Shown here: positions 34,748 to 44,093 of the stretch, piece by piece | How the letters are laid out: each line of letters begins with the position of its first letter | Numbering within the stretch: position 1 is the stretch's first letter | Source: Streptomyces sp. NBC_00287 | Lineage (GTDB): Bacteria > Actinomycetota > Actinomycetes > Streptomycetales > Streptomycetaceae | Reading direction: 5' to 3' | Length of the DNA stretch: 64,000 bases | Assembly (NCBI RefSeq): GCF_036173105.1 | Contig: NZ_CP108053.1 | Coordinates: 8,742,001 to 8,806,000, forward strand | The notes under the pieces: generated by a model | The model's input: only the letters and a program-made list of their open reading frames with translations | What the model was told of the DNA's origin: nothing | Databases searched by the model: none | Translations under genes and position numbers: made by a program

Positions 34748-36991
34748 GTGAAACGACGCAGAACCGCCGTACTGTCCCTGACGACCCTGCTCGGAGCGGC
34801 CCTGGTCGCCCTGCCCGCCCCCGTGGCCGGTGCCGACGAGGTCGAACAGGTCAGGAACGGCACCTTCGACACCACCACCGAACCGTGGTGGACGAGCAGC
34901 AACGTCACCGCGGGCCTGTCCGACGGACAGCTCTGCGCGGACGTGCCCGGCGGCACCACCAACCGCTGGGACGCGGCCGTCGGCCAGAACGACATCACCC
35001 TCGTCGAGGGAGAGTCGTACCGCTTCTCCTTCACCGCCTCCGGAGTGCCCGACGCACACGTCGTGCGCGCGATCGTCGGCCTCCAAGTTGCTCCGTACGA
35101 CACCTACTTCGAGGTGTCACCGCAGCTCAGCGTCTCCGGGAACCGCTACTCGTACACCTTCACCGCGCCTGTCGACACCGCCCAGGGCCAGGTCGGCCTC
35201 CAGGTCGGTGGCAGCGCGGACGCCTGGCGGTTCTGCATGGACGACGTCTCGCTGGTGGGCGGGGTGGAGCCGGAGCCCTATGAGCCGGACACCGGGCCGC
35301 GGGTGCGGGTGAATCAGGTCGCCTATCTGCCCGCGGGACCCAAGAACGCCACCCTCGTCACCGACGCGACCGAGCGGCTGCCGTGGCAGCTTCGCGGCGC
35401 CGGCGGAACCGTGGTCGCCCGTGGTTGGACCGTGCCACGCGGCACCGACGCCTCCTCCGGGCAGAACGTCCACTCCATCGACTTCGGCTCCTACCGCGCC
35501 CGCGGCACGGGCCTCACCCTGATCGCCGACGGCGAGACCAGCCGCCCCTTCGACATCGACGCGAGCGTCTACGAGCGGCTGCGCCTGGACGCCGCGAAGT
35601 ACTACTACACGCAGCGCAGCGGCATCGCGATACGCGACGATCTACGACCCGGTTACGCCCGCCCCGCGGGCCATGTCGACGTCGCGCCCAACCAGGGCGA
35701 CGGCGCCGTGCCCTGCCAGCCCGGCGTATGTGACTACACCCTCGATGTCACGGGTGGCTGGTACGACGCCGGGGACCACGGCAAGTACGTCGTCAACGGC
35801 GGCATTTCGGTCTGGGAGCTGCTCAGCACCTACGAGCGCGCGCTGCACGCCCGCACCGGAGACCCGGGGAAGCTGGGCGACCGTACCCTCGCCATCCCCG
35901 AGAGCGGCAACAAGGTGCCGGACCTTCTCGACGAGGTCCGCTGGGAGCTGGAGTTCCTGCTGAAGATGCAGGTGCCCGCGGGGCAGCCGTTGGCCGGCAT
36001 GGCCCATCACAAGATCCATGACGAGCAGTGGACGGGCCTGCCGCTGCTGCCGAGCGACGATCCGCAGAAGCGGGAACTGCATCCGCCGTCGACCGCGGCG
36101 ACCCTGAACCTGGCGGCGACGGCCGCCCAGGCGGCGCGTCTGTACAAGCCGTACGACCGGGAGTTCGCCGCGAAGGCGCTGGCCGCCGCGCGCCAGGCAT
36201 GGTCGGCGGCGCTCGCGCATCCCGACGTCTACGCCTCCGACAGCGACGGCATCGGCGGCGGCGCCTACGGCGACAACAACGTCACCGACGAGTTCTACTG
36301 GGCCGCCGCCGAGCTGTATCTCACCACCGGTGAGAAGCAGTTCGCGGACCGCGTCCTGAACTCCCCGGCCCATACCGCCGACATCTTCGGCGCCAACGGC
36401 TACGACTGGGCCAGGACAGCGGCAGCGGCCCGCCTCGACCTGGCGACCGTGCCGAGCAAGCTGCCCGGCAAGGACAAGGTGCGCCAGTCCGTGATCAAGG
36501 GAGCGGACCGCTACCTGGCCACGCTCAAGTCACACGCGTACGGCATGCCCTACGCCCCCGACGGCAACCTCTACGACTGGGGCTCCAACCACCAGATCCT
36601 GCACAACGCCGTGGTCATCGCGACCGCGTACGACATCTCGGGAGCCTCGAAGTACCGGGACGGCGCGCTGCAAAGCATGGACTACCTCTTCGGTCGCAAC
36701 GCGCTGAACATCTCCTACGTGACCGGCTACGGAGAGGTCAACTCCCAGAACCAGCACGCCCGTTGGTACGCCCACCAACTCGACCCGAACCAGCCGAACC
36801 CACCGGCCGGCACCCTGGCCGGAGGCCCGAACTCAAGCATCCAGGACCCCTTTGCACAGAGCAAACTCCAGGGCTGCGTCGGCCAGTTCTGCTACATCGA
36901 CGACATCCAGTCCTGGTCGACCAACGAGCACACCATCAACTGGAACTCGGCACTGACCCGGATGGCGTCCTTCGTGGCGGACCAAGGATGA
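34748..36991 (+). CDS. Secreted GH9 cellulase with CBM4/9 and Ig-like domains
   Basis: A 747-residue exported endoglucanase-type enzyme. After the signal peptide comes a CBM4/9-like module (about 35-165, VRNGTFDTTTEPWW), then the Ig-like CelD_N domain (RVRVNQVAYLPAGPKNA) and a GH9 (alpha/alpha)6 catalytic domain. Catalytic residues are Asp340 and Asp343 (YDAGDHGKYV) and Glu727 (TNEHTINWNSAL). Length and order fit the GH9 theme B/D architecture. GTG at 34748 has GAGGAG upstream. It is controlled by the CebR box in its leader. Confidence 0.93.
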   Translation: MKRRRTAVLSLTTLLGAALVALPAPVAGADEVEQVRNGTFDTTTEPWWTSSNVTAGLSDGQLCADVPGGTTNRWDAAVGQNDITLVEGESYRFSFTASGVPDAHVVRAIVGLQVAPYDTYFEVSPQLSVSGNRYSYTFTAPVDTAQGQVGLQVGGSADAWRFCMDDVSLVGGVEPEPYEPDTGPRVRVNQVAYLPAGPKNATLVTDATERLPWQLRGAGGTVVARGWTVPRGTDASSGQNVHSIDFGSYRARGTGLTLIADGETSRPFDIDASVYERLRLDAAKYYYTQRSGIAIRDDLRPGYARPAGHVDVAPNQGDGAVPCQPGVCDYTLDVTGGWYDAGDHGKYVVNGGISVWELLSTYERALHARTGDPGKLGDRTLAIPESGNKVPDLLDEVRWELEFLLKMQVPAGQPLAGMAHHKIHDEQWTGLPLLPSDDPQKRELHPPSTAATLNLAATAAQAARLYKPYDREFAAKALAAARQAWSAALAHPDVYASDSDGIGGGAYGDNNVTDEFYWAAAELYLTTGEKQFADRVLNSPAHTADIFGANGYDWARTAAAARLDLATVPSKLPGKDKVRQSVIKGADRYLATLKSHAYGMPYAPDGNLYDWGSNHQILHNAVVIATAYDISGASKYRDGALQSMDYLFGRNALNISYVTGYGEVNSQNQHARWYAHQLDPNQPNPPAGTLAGGPNSSIQDPFAQSKLQGCVGQFCYIDDIQSWSTNEHTINWNSALTRMASFVADQG

Positions 36992-37028
36992 CGACCCGCT
37001 GAGCCCGCTCGGGCGGCACACTGGGCGC

Positions 37029-38162
37029 ATGAACTCACCGGTTCCGCACGCAGATCCCCGTCGCACGACCGTCGTCGTGGTGGGCGTCGACGCCTACGAG
37101 GCGGGGGCGCACTGGGCACTCGACGGCCCCGTGTCCGACGCGCTGCGGTTCGCGGACTGGTTCCTCGCCCGGGGTGTGCCGCCCGAGCGGATCACCGCGC
37201 TGCTGTCCGCACCGCCCGAGCGGGCGGATATCGCGGGGAAGGTGCCGTACACCGTCCTCGGCGCGGACCGGGCCACCGTGCACAGCACGCTGCTGCGGAC
37301 CGTCGCTGCGGAGCAGAGCGAGCTGCTGTGGGTGGTGTGGGGCGGGCACGGCGTGGTGGACGCGGAAGGCAGACGGCGGCTCTTCTACGCGGACGCCACC
37401 TCCGACGACCCGCTCAACCTGGACTTCGACGCGCTCCTGACGTACTACCGCGCCGCGCTCCGCCACCCCCGCCAGATCTGGCTGGTCGACGCCTGCCAGC
37501 TCCTGCACAACCCGTGGCGCGCCCGACGCCAACTGCCGCGCGAGGACTACGGCACCCCGATGCCGCGGACCGCCCGCGACCAGGCGGTGCTGTTCGCGGC
37601 CCGGCCGGGAGAGGCCGCGACGAACCTCTCCGTCCCCGGGACGGGCCTGTTCAGCCGTGAGGCGCTGGCGGTCCTCACCGACGACGAGACCATCGGCACC
37701 GGCTGGCCACCGGACCCGGGCGCGCTGATGGACCGCCTGCGCGAGCGCTTCACCGGCCTGCGCGCGGAAGGCAGCGCCTCCCAGACCCCCACATACTTGT
37801 GGTCCCGCACCTGGGACGGCGACGAAGGTCAGCTCCTCTCCCGCGGTGCCCCCGACCCTGTGAGCCCCATGCACACCGACCTGCCCCCCGACCGGCTCCG
37901 CGCCTTGACGGACGCTCTCCTGGCGGTGGAGGAGTTCGTCGAACCGCAGGGGCGGGAGGAGATCCTCGGCCTGCTGCGAATCGGCGTACGCGCCGCCATT
38001 CCCCGGCACAGCCGCCCCCGCATGGACACCATCAGCATCCTGCGCACCTGTGCCCGCAGACCGGGCGCGCTCAGGGAGTTGGCGGAGGCGGTGCTGCTGT
38101 GTGCGGGGGGCAGTCCGGAGGCGGAGAGCGCGCACCGGCTGATCGTCGAGGCGTCTGCGTGA
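37029..38162 (+). CDS. Caspase-like protease with C-terminal effector-associated domain
   Basis: A 377-residue protein. The N-terminal caspase/metacaspase p20 fold has the catalytic dyad His107 (VVWGGHGVVD) and Cys156 (IWLVDACQLL). About residues 285-370 form a small helical unit (LTDALLAVEEFVEPQGREEI) that fits the effector-associated domains (EADs) linking effectors to NTPase hubs in bacterial conflict systems. It is probably a latent Cys protease activated by partner proteins. It is followed after 30 bases by the FxSxx-like peptide gene and then the HExxH hydroxylase, all facing the VMAP/MoxR/STAND operon. Confidence 0.83.
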   Translation: MNSPVPHADPRRTTVVVVGVDAYEAGAHWALDGPVSDALRFADWFLARGVPPERITALLSAPPERADIAGKVPYTVLGADRATVHSTLLRTVAAEQSELLWVVWGGHGVVDAEGRRRLFYADATSDDPLNLDFDALLTYYRAALRHPRQIWLVDACQLLHNPWRARRQLPREDYGTPMPRTARDQAVLFAARPGEAATNLSVPGTGLFSREALAVLTDDETIGTGWPPDPGALMDRLRERFTGLRAEGSASQTPTYLWSRTWDGDEGQLLSRGAPDPVSPMHTDLPPDRLRALTDALLAVEEFVEPQGREEILGLLRIGVRAAIPRHSRPRMDTISILRTCARRPGALRELAEAVLLCAGGSPEAESAHRLIVEASA

Positions 38163-38192
38163 GGTGTCCCGAGTCCCTTACGATCGGGCCCC

Positions 38193-38375
38193 ATGTACGA
38201 GTCCTGTGATGCGGCACAGCCCGCGAGCGTCGAGTCCTGGCTGCCCCGCCTGTCCCACCTTTCGTTGGACGAGCTTCCCCAGGTAGGGCAGGACGCGCTG
38301 CGGCCGGCGGTGGACATGCTGCTCACGAGCGTGGACCGGCCGTTCAGCACACGGGGTGGCAGCGAGCCCAGTTGA
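38193..38375 (+). CDS. FxSxx-like small peptide, candidate modified substrate
   Basis: A 60-residue protein. The central LSHLSLDELPQVGQDALRP and VDMLLTSVDRP resemble the leader part of FxSxx-COOH peptides. The C terminus reads FSTRGGSEPS and so carries an F-x-T/S-rich end rather than a strict FxSxx terminus. FxSxx peptides are modified by radical SAM (FxsB) and alpha-KG HExxH enzymes. Here a HExxH enzyme gene starts 77 bases later. The ribosome site is weak. The call rests on pattern and position; it could be a plain small hypothetical protein. Confidence 0.6.
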   Translation: MYESCDAAQPASVESWLPRLSHLSLDELPQVGQDALRPAVDMLLTSVDRPFSTRGGSEPS

Positions 38376-38451
38376 CCGAGAACCGACTCACCGTAGGCCC
38401 CGGCCGGTAGGGTGCGCTGCAACCGTGGACACCGTGGGTGAGGAAGCGTTC

Positions 38452-40353
38452 GTGGGCACGTCGTCTGAAGCCGCTGAGGAATCCGAGAACTCCCCGCATG
38501 CCTTGCGGCCCCATCGCCTCGATGACGTCTCCTTCGGGATGCTCTGCTCCACCGGCGAACGGCTCCGCGCGACGCACGCACTCCTCGACGCCGAGTACAG
38601 CAGGCGCCTTCTGCTGCTGCGCGTCCTGGTGGACGAGGTCACCGCCCGCCCGGCGGCGGTCGGCGACCTCGCTCCGGCGCGTGAGGCATGGGATCTGCTC
38701 GCGCGGGCCCAGCGGCAGCGCCCGGAGGCCGTGCACCGGCTGCTGATGGACCCGCAGACCGGGCTGTGGGCCGCCCATGTGCTGCGCCGGCTGCGCGGCT
38801 CGCAGGACGCCGACGCGCCGCTCTGGTCCGACGTGGGTCAGCTGCACGCCCTGGCCGCCGCCGGTGCCGTCCTCGCCGGTGTCGACTTCCGGATCCAGGT
38901 CCCGTCCCGGGACGGTGCCGTCCTCCTCCCGTGCCTGGGCCGGGCGCAGTCGGTCGCTCGCGAGCCGTGGGGAGTGGCCGAAGTCGGCGCGCAGAACGGG
39001 ACGGCGCGCGTCCGCCCGCAGGGCGACGGACCCGTCGTGACGGTGCCGAAGGACGCCACCCAGGACGGGCCCGGCTGGACCGGCATGCGTCGGCTGTCCG
39101 TCAGCCACCACGAACTGACCCTCACCCTCACCATCGACGACCTGGCCCGCTACCCCGTCATCGCCGGTACCAGCGGGCCCGACCGGCTCGACGCGACCGC
39201 GCTACGGCACTGGCGGCGCGTCCTCGACCGGGCGTGGGCGCTGCTCGTCGAGGACCACCGTGAGAGCGCCGAGGCCCTCGCGGCCGGACTCTTCTCGCTG
39301 GTTCCGCTGCCGCCCGCGGAGCGCTTCCGGCCGCGCAGCGCCTCCGCCTCGGAGGCCTTCGGCTGCGTGATGCTCTCCGCGCCGCACGCCCAAGTGACCG
39401 ACGACGAGGCCGCCGTGGAACTCGCGGTGACCTTGGTCCACGAGTTCCGCCACACCCTGCTCAACGGCCTCATGCACCTCACCCCGCTGGCCGACGACTG
39501 CCCCGACCTCTTCCACGCGCCCTGGCGGGACGACCCCAGGCCGCTGAGCGGTGTGCTGCACGGCGCCTTCGCGTTCTCCGGCGTCGCCCGCTTCTGGCGG
39601 GACCGCTGTGCGCGTGACAGCGGCAGCGCCCGCGAGCGCGCCCGCTTCGAGTTCGCCCTGTGGCGACGGGAGTCCCGCGCCACCCTGGAGACCCTGCACG
39701 CCCATCCCGCGCTGACCGAGACCGGCCGCAGACTGGTGCGCGCCCTGCTCGCGGACATCCGTTCCTGGGACGCCGAACCGGTGCCCGAGACGACGCTGCT
39801 GCTGGCCGAGCGGGCCGCCACCCACCAGCGCGCCGCCTGGCGCGCCCACCATCTGGTACCCGACGAGGCGGCGGTGCGGTCGGTTGCGGACTCCTGGCTG
39901 CGCGGCACACCGCCGCCGCTCGCGGTGACCGAGGAGACCGGCGGGGACGTCGTCACGGATCCCGCGGGCTGCCGTCTGGACGCCTACGCGCATCTGGTCC
40001 GCCTGCGGATCACCGACCCGCACGCCTTCGCCGAGGCCCGCGAAGGCGGACCCCGGCCGAAGGACGTCATCTCCGCGGACCTGGCCTACGTGGCGGGCGA
40101 CTCGGACGCGGCCGCCGCGCTGTACGCCGAGGAGACGTCACGGCCCGCCGCCTGGGGCGGACTCGGGCTGCTGTTCGGCCAACCGCCGGAACTGCTGCGT
40201 GCCGTCTCCCAGGAGATCACCCGGACTTCGGGGCAGACCCCGCCGCCGTCCGAGCTCGCCCGCTGGCTGGTCCACACGTGGGACGACGACGGCGCTCACA
40301 GGGGAAGCGGATCGATGTCGCAGTCCGCCCGGTGTTCCCAGTCCACGGCCTGA
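38452..40353 (+). CDS. Alpha-ketoglutarate-dependent HExxH-type peptide beta-hydroxylase
   Basis: A 633-residue protein with HEFRH at residues 330-334 (TLVHEFRHTLLNGLMHL) in a region matching the alpha-KG HExxH domain found alone or fused to FxsB radical SAM proteins. That domain beta-hydroxylates residues in small peptides rather than cutting them. Flanking parts (LDDVSFGMLCSTGERLRATHALLD at the start and a helical C-terminal half) match the stand-alone form. GTG at 38452 follows GAGGAAG and is preferred over in-frame starts near 38356. The 60-residue peptide upstream is the probable substrate. The 3' end overlaps the convergent TPR gene by 58 bases. Confidence 0.8.
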   Translation: MGTSSEAAEESENSPHALRPHRLDDVSFGMLCSTGERLRATHALLDAEYSRRLLLLRVLVDEVTARPAAVGDLAPAREAWDLLARAQRQRPEAVHRLLMDPQTGLWAAHVLRRLRGSQDADAPLWSDVGQLHALAAAGAVLAGVDFRIQVPSRDGAVLLPCLGRAQSVAREPWGVAEVGAQNGTARVRPQGDGPVVTVPKDATQDGPGWTGMRRLSVSHHELTLTLTIDDLARYPVIAGTSGPDRLDATALRHWRRVLDRAWALLVEDHRESAEALAAGLFSLVPLPPAERFRPRSASASEAFGCVMLSAPHAQVTDDEAAVELAVTLVHEFRHTLLNGLMHLTPLADDCPDLFHAPWRDDPRPLSGVLHGAFAFSGVARFWRDRCARDSGSARERARFEFALWRRESRATLETLHAHPALTETGRRLVRALLADIRSWDAEPVPETTLLLAERAATHQRAAWRAHHLVPDEAAVRSVADSWLRGTPPPLAVTEETGGDVVTDPAGCRLDAYAHLVRLRITDPHAFAEAREGGPRPKDVISADLAYVAGDSDAAAALYAEETSRPAAWGGLGLLFGQPPELLRAVSQEITRTSGQTPPPSELARWLVHTWDDDGAHRGSGSMSQSARCSQSTA

Positions 40354-43300
40354 CGCACGGCAGGATGATCCGCCCCGAGCACACGGTTGAGCCGCTCCGC
40401 CGTCGCGCTGTGCAGGCGCTCGGCCTCCTCGTGCTCGCCCAACGCCCGTAGATCCAGCGGGAGGTTGGCGGCGCAGGCCAGGGTGGAGGGGTGCTCCGCG
40501 CCGAGCACCTCGGTGGAGAGCGCCAACGTCTGCTCGTCCAGCTCCCGGGCCGGCTCGTACTCGCCGAGCGCGTACAGGTCGCTGGCCAGGTTCGTCGCGC
40601 ACGCCAGGGACGAGGGGTGGCGCTCCCCGAGGACCCGGCGGAAGTCCGCCAGCGCCCGCTCGTCCACCGTACGCGCGGCCTCCGCGTCGCCCAGGAGCCG
40701 GTGCGTGACGGCGAGATCGACCTCGGCCGACAGGGTGTGCGGATGCGTGCCGCCGTACGTCTCGGCGTACTGGGCATGGATGCGCGCGCCGAGGTCCCGC
40801 GCGGTGGTGAGGTCGCCCGCGTGCCTCAGATCGATCGACAGTTCCAACGTCGACGCCATGGAACCCGGGTTGTTCTCGCCGTACCGGCTGACGAGAGCGG
40901 TCTGGGACTGCTCGGCCATGGCCTGCGCCTCCTGGTGCCGGCCGGCCTTGCGCAACGCCACGGCCAGATGCCGGTCGTTGGACAGCGTGAAGGGGTTGTT
41001 GTGCCCGAGCAGCCGGGTGGTCCGCTCGGTCAGCTCGCGCTGGTAGGTCAGGGCCGCGTGGTAGTCGCCCAGTTCACGGATGTCGAGGATCAGACTGAGC
41101 CAGGTCACCAGACTCAGCACATGGTCCTGGCCGTAGAGCTGTTGCTTGCTGTGCCAGGTGTGCGCGTCCAGCTCCCGGGCCCGTGCGAACCGTCCCGCGA
41201 GCCGCAGGCTGACGCCCAGATTGTGGGCAGCGCGCAGGGTCTCGGGGTCCTCCTCGCCGAGCAGCCGTCCATAGCGTTCGTGCACCGACTCTGACAGCTC
41301 CAGCGCCGCCGTGAAGTCGCCCTTGACGCGCCGGTCGATCGCCACATTGCCGAGCGCGTCCAGGGTGTCCTCGTGGTCCTCGCCGACGGTGCGTCGGTAG
41401 GCCTCCAGGACCCGGTCGTTGACGGCCGCCGCCTCGGTGTTGCGGCCCATCGTGTACAGCACGGCCCCCATCCACTTGGAGACCTCCAGGGTCTTCGGGT
41501 CGTCCTCCCCGCTGTCCTGCCGCCAGGACTCGTAGGCGGAGCGGGCCAGTTGCAGGGCCGCCTCGTAGTTGCCCCAACGCAACAGGTAGAGGACCTCGTT
41601 GATGATCAGCTGGCGCACGTAGGGGTCGGCGGACCCGACGGCCTCGGAGACGATCAGGTGGGCGTACAGATCGCCGTAGCGCGGCCAGTGGTGCGCGTCG
41701 TGCGGGTCGTTGGGGTCGTGGGCCGCCAGCAGCAGATGGATGCCGTGTCGCATGCGCTGCTGTTCGGCCTCCGTCATACGGGAGATCAGGGCCGTCTGGA
41801 CGAGCCGGTGCATCTGGAGGGAGTTGGCGCGCGGGTCGAACCGGGCCAGTGAGTACCGGCCGATCTCCCGAATGGCCTGGCCGAGACGGATCGGATCGCG
41901 CAGGACCGCGTCGAGTTCGGCGGTGATCGAGGCGCCCGGACGTCCCGCGAACAGGCTGCGCGAGATCGACTCGGGCGCGCAGAAGGCGCACAGCTGCAGC
42001 AACTGCATGGCGGCGGGGTTCTTCGTCTCCAGCTGGTCCAGCGAGACGTTCCAGGCGGCGATGACCGGCAGCTGGTAGTCGAGCGGTGCGGCCAGGCCCA
42101 GGAGATCGACCTGCTTTTCGTCCAGCAATCGCAGATACTCGTCCGCGGGCATCCCGGTCTCGGCCCGCCAGGCGGCCGCCTGCTCGATGGCCAGCGGCAG
42201 ATCGCCCAGGGCGTCCGCGAGCCGGTCGGCCTCGTCGTCGGTGATGTCCGGGCCGCGCCGGCGCAGCAGGTCCACGCTCTCCTCGCGCCGGAAGACATTC
42301 ACCTCCAGCGGTTTGGCGACGCTCGCCCACTGCGGATTGCGCGAGGTGACAAGGATGTTGCCCGGCCCGCCGGACGGGAAGTAGGGGCGCACCGCCTCGG
42401 GGCTGTCGGCGTTGTCGAAGACCAGCAGCCAGTTGTCGTACGGCTCACCGCGGCGCAGCGCCTCCAGCACCGCCGTCACCGACCAGGTCGCCTCGCTGCC
42501 GGCCTCGAGACCGAGCCGCGGCGCCAGCTCCACCAGGGACAGCGCGATCTGGGCGGTGCGTTCGGCGGAGATCCACCAGACGAGGTCGTAGTCCCCGAGA
42601 TGCCGGTAGAGGTACTCCACGGCCAGCAGTGTCTTGCCGACGCCGCCCATCCCGTGCAGCGCGTTGGGCAGCACCGCCGTCGCCTTCTCCTTGCGGAGCC
42701 TGCGGCGCAGGGCGTCCAACAGCTCCTCGCGACCGGTGAAGTTGGGATTGCGCGGCGGTACGTGGCCCCACACGGCCGGGGTGCCGCGGCCGCCGCCACG
42801 GCGGTCGGCCGGACCCGGGGGCGTGCCCGGCGGGACGTCGGTGCGCGGCTGCGGTGCGTTGCTCGGCTCGTTCACCAGGTCCTCCTGCTTCCGCAGGTGC
42901 GAAGGGGGTGGGGCGGGGGCAGCCCGGGTGGCGCTGCGCGCTCCGGACGCGGCGGTCATGCGCTCCAGCGCCCGTGCCTGGGCGGCGTGCGGGCCCGACA
43001 GGGCGTGCAGTACGGCGATCTGCGGCTCGGCCCAGGCGCGGGTCTGCGGGTCCGGGCCGAGCGGCAGCGGGAGTCGGCGGCCGGCCAGGAGCTCGGGGAC
43101 CTGCCACAGCCGGTGGGCCGACGGGCCGAGCGCCTCACCGACGACGTCGACGACCCGCCGCAGCTCCTCGGTCCGTCCGGCGGCCAGGAGTTCGCCGCGG
43201 ACGTCCGGGGCGAAGTCGTAGGCGATCCGTGCTCCTGTGACCGGGTGGATCAGCCCGTGGGTGAGCAGTTGCGTGAAGTCGGAGATCCGGGCGCCGGGAC

Positions 43301-44093
43301 GCAACCGGGAGAGCACGCGCCGGATCACGGGGACCCCCAGGGGCGTGGCAGCGAGCAGGGTCGCGAGGCCCGACACCTCGGGCGACACCGAGCGGCGGAA
43401 GGCGGCGACGCGGTCGGCGGCGGACCCGGGGCCGGTGTGCGCGGGGCGGGGGCCTTCCGGTCGCGGGGCGGTGAACGTCAGCGGGAGCCGGGTCCAGGTG
43501 CCCCGGGCGCCGTTGATCAGCCCTACCCACGACTCCAGGCTCCGCGGGGCCAACTCCAGGACGGGAACCGGCAGATACGGGCCGCTCTCCTCGGGCGCGC
43601 CGAGGCCGAGCTGCCGTGGCCGGGTGCCGTGTCTGCGGTTCGGCGCACCGGGTCCCGCCGAACGCAGCGACAGCGGCCAGGTCGGGACGCCGGACTCGGG
43701 CCAGGCCTGATGGGGCAGCAGATGGACGACCGCCAGGGTGCCGGCTGCCGCCCAGCGGTGCAGGACCTGTCCGAGGGCTCCGGTGCGCCAGCCGGGCGCG
43801 TTGCCGTCGGTGACCGCCAGCGTCAGCCGCCCGGGAGAGGGGTGGCCGGGCGGCAGTGCGCGCAGAGCGCACCGGTCCACGCGGCGAAAGACGCGCGAGC
43901 GGCGCAGCAGATCGGTGAACTCCACCGCCGTGTCGTGCCAGACCGTCATCCCGGGGTCCGGGTCGACCGCCACGACCACGTCCCAGGCCTGCTGCCCGCG
44001 CAGTCCGCGCAGCGCGCGCAGGATGCCCTGCGGGTCGGTGATGTCCGTCCAGCGCGAAGACGCGGTGTCCCGGCGGTCGACGGACGTCATCAT
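40296..44093 (-). CDS. fxsT: SAV_2336-like / NB-ARC / TPR protein (FxSxx-COOH system type)
   Basis: A 1265-residue STAND protein. Residues about 15-400 match the SAV_2336 N-terminal region, which includes WDVVVAVDPDPGM and LTLAVTDGNAPGW and is reminiscent of a worn von Willebrand A fold. An NB-ARC NTPase follows, with Walker A GMGGVGKT (481-488) and Walker B WLLVFD (555-560). About 450 residues of tetratricopeptide repeats end the protein (repeated A...LGE.HP.TL.A pattern). STAND proteins hold an effector off until a signal triggers oligomerisation. It starts in ATGA with the MoxR gene stop, after GGAGG, so the two are made together. Confidence 0.88.
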   Translation of the reverse strand: MMTSVDRRDTASSRWTDITDPQGILRALRGLRGQQAWDVVVAVDPDPGMTVWHDTAVEFTDLLRRSRVFRRVDRCALRALPPGHPSPGRLTLAVTDGNAPGWRTGALGQVLHRWAAAGTLAVVHLLPHQAWPESGVPTWPLSLRSAGPGAPNRRHGTRPRQLGLGAPEESGPYLPVPVLELAPRSLESWVGLINGARGTWTRLPLTFTAPRPEGPRPAHTGPGSAADRVAAFRRSVSPEVSGLATLLAATPLGVPVIRRVLSRLRPGARISDFTQLLTHGLIHPVTGARIAYDFAPDVRGELLAAGRTEELRRVVDVVGEALGPSAHRLWQVPELLAGRRLPLPLGPDPQTRAWAEPQIAVLHALSGPHAAQARALERMTAASGARSATRAAPAPPPSHLRKQEDLVNEPSNAPQPRTDVPPGTPPGPADRRGGGRGTPAVWGHVPPRNPNFTGREELLDALRRRLRKEKATAVLPNALHGMGGVGKTLLAVEYLYRHLGDYDLVWWISAERTAQIALSLVELAPRLGLEAGSEATWSVTAVLEALRRGEPYDNWLLVFDNADSPEAVRPYFPSGGPGNILVTSRNPQWASVAKPLEVNVFRREESVDLLRRRGPDITDDEADRLADALGDLPLAIEQAAAWRAETGMPADEYLRLLDEKQVDLLGLAAPLDYQLPVIAAWNVSLDQLETKNPAAMQLLQLCAFCAPESISRSLFAGRPGASITAELDAVLRDPIRLGQAIREIGRYSLARFDPRANSLQMHRLVQTALISRMTEAEQQRMRHGIHLLLAAHDPNDPHDAHHWPRYGDLYAHLIVSEAVGSADPYVRQLIINEVLYLLRWGNYEAALQLARSAYESWRQDSGEDDPKTLEVSKWMGAVLYTMGRNTEAAAVNDRVLEAYRRTVGEDHEDTLDALGNVAIDRRVKGDFTAALELSESVHERYGRLLGEEDPETLRAAHNLGVSLRLAGRFARARELDAHTWHSKQQLYGQDHVLSLVTWLSLILDIRELGDYHAALTYQRELTERTTRLLGHNNPFTLSNDRHLAVALRKAGRHQEAQAMAEQSQTALVSRYGENNPGSMASTLELSIDLRHAGDLTTARDLGARIHAQYAETYGGTHPHTLSAEVDLAVTHRLLGDAEAARTVDERALADFRRVLGERHPSSLACATNLASDLYALGEYEPARELDEQTLALSTEVLGAEHPSTLACAANLPLDLRALGEHEEAERLHSATAERLNRVLGADHPAVRQAVDWEHRADCDIDPLPL

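Noticed and set aside
37003..37014. GCCCG-CT-CGGGC as a terminator after the GH9 gene
   Set aside because: The 2-base loop is too small and the stem is only 5 bases; no U-tract follows.
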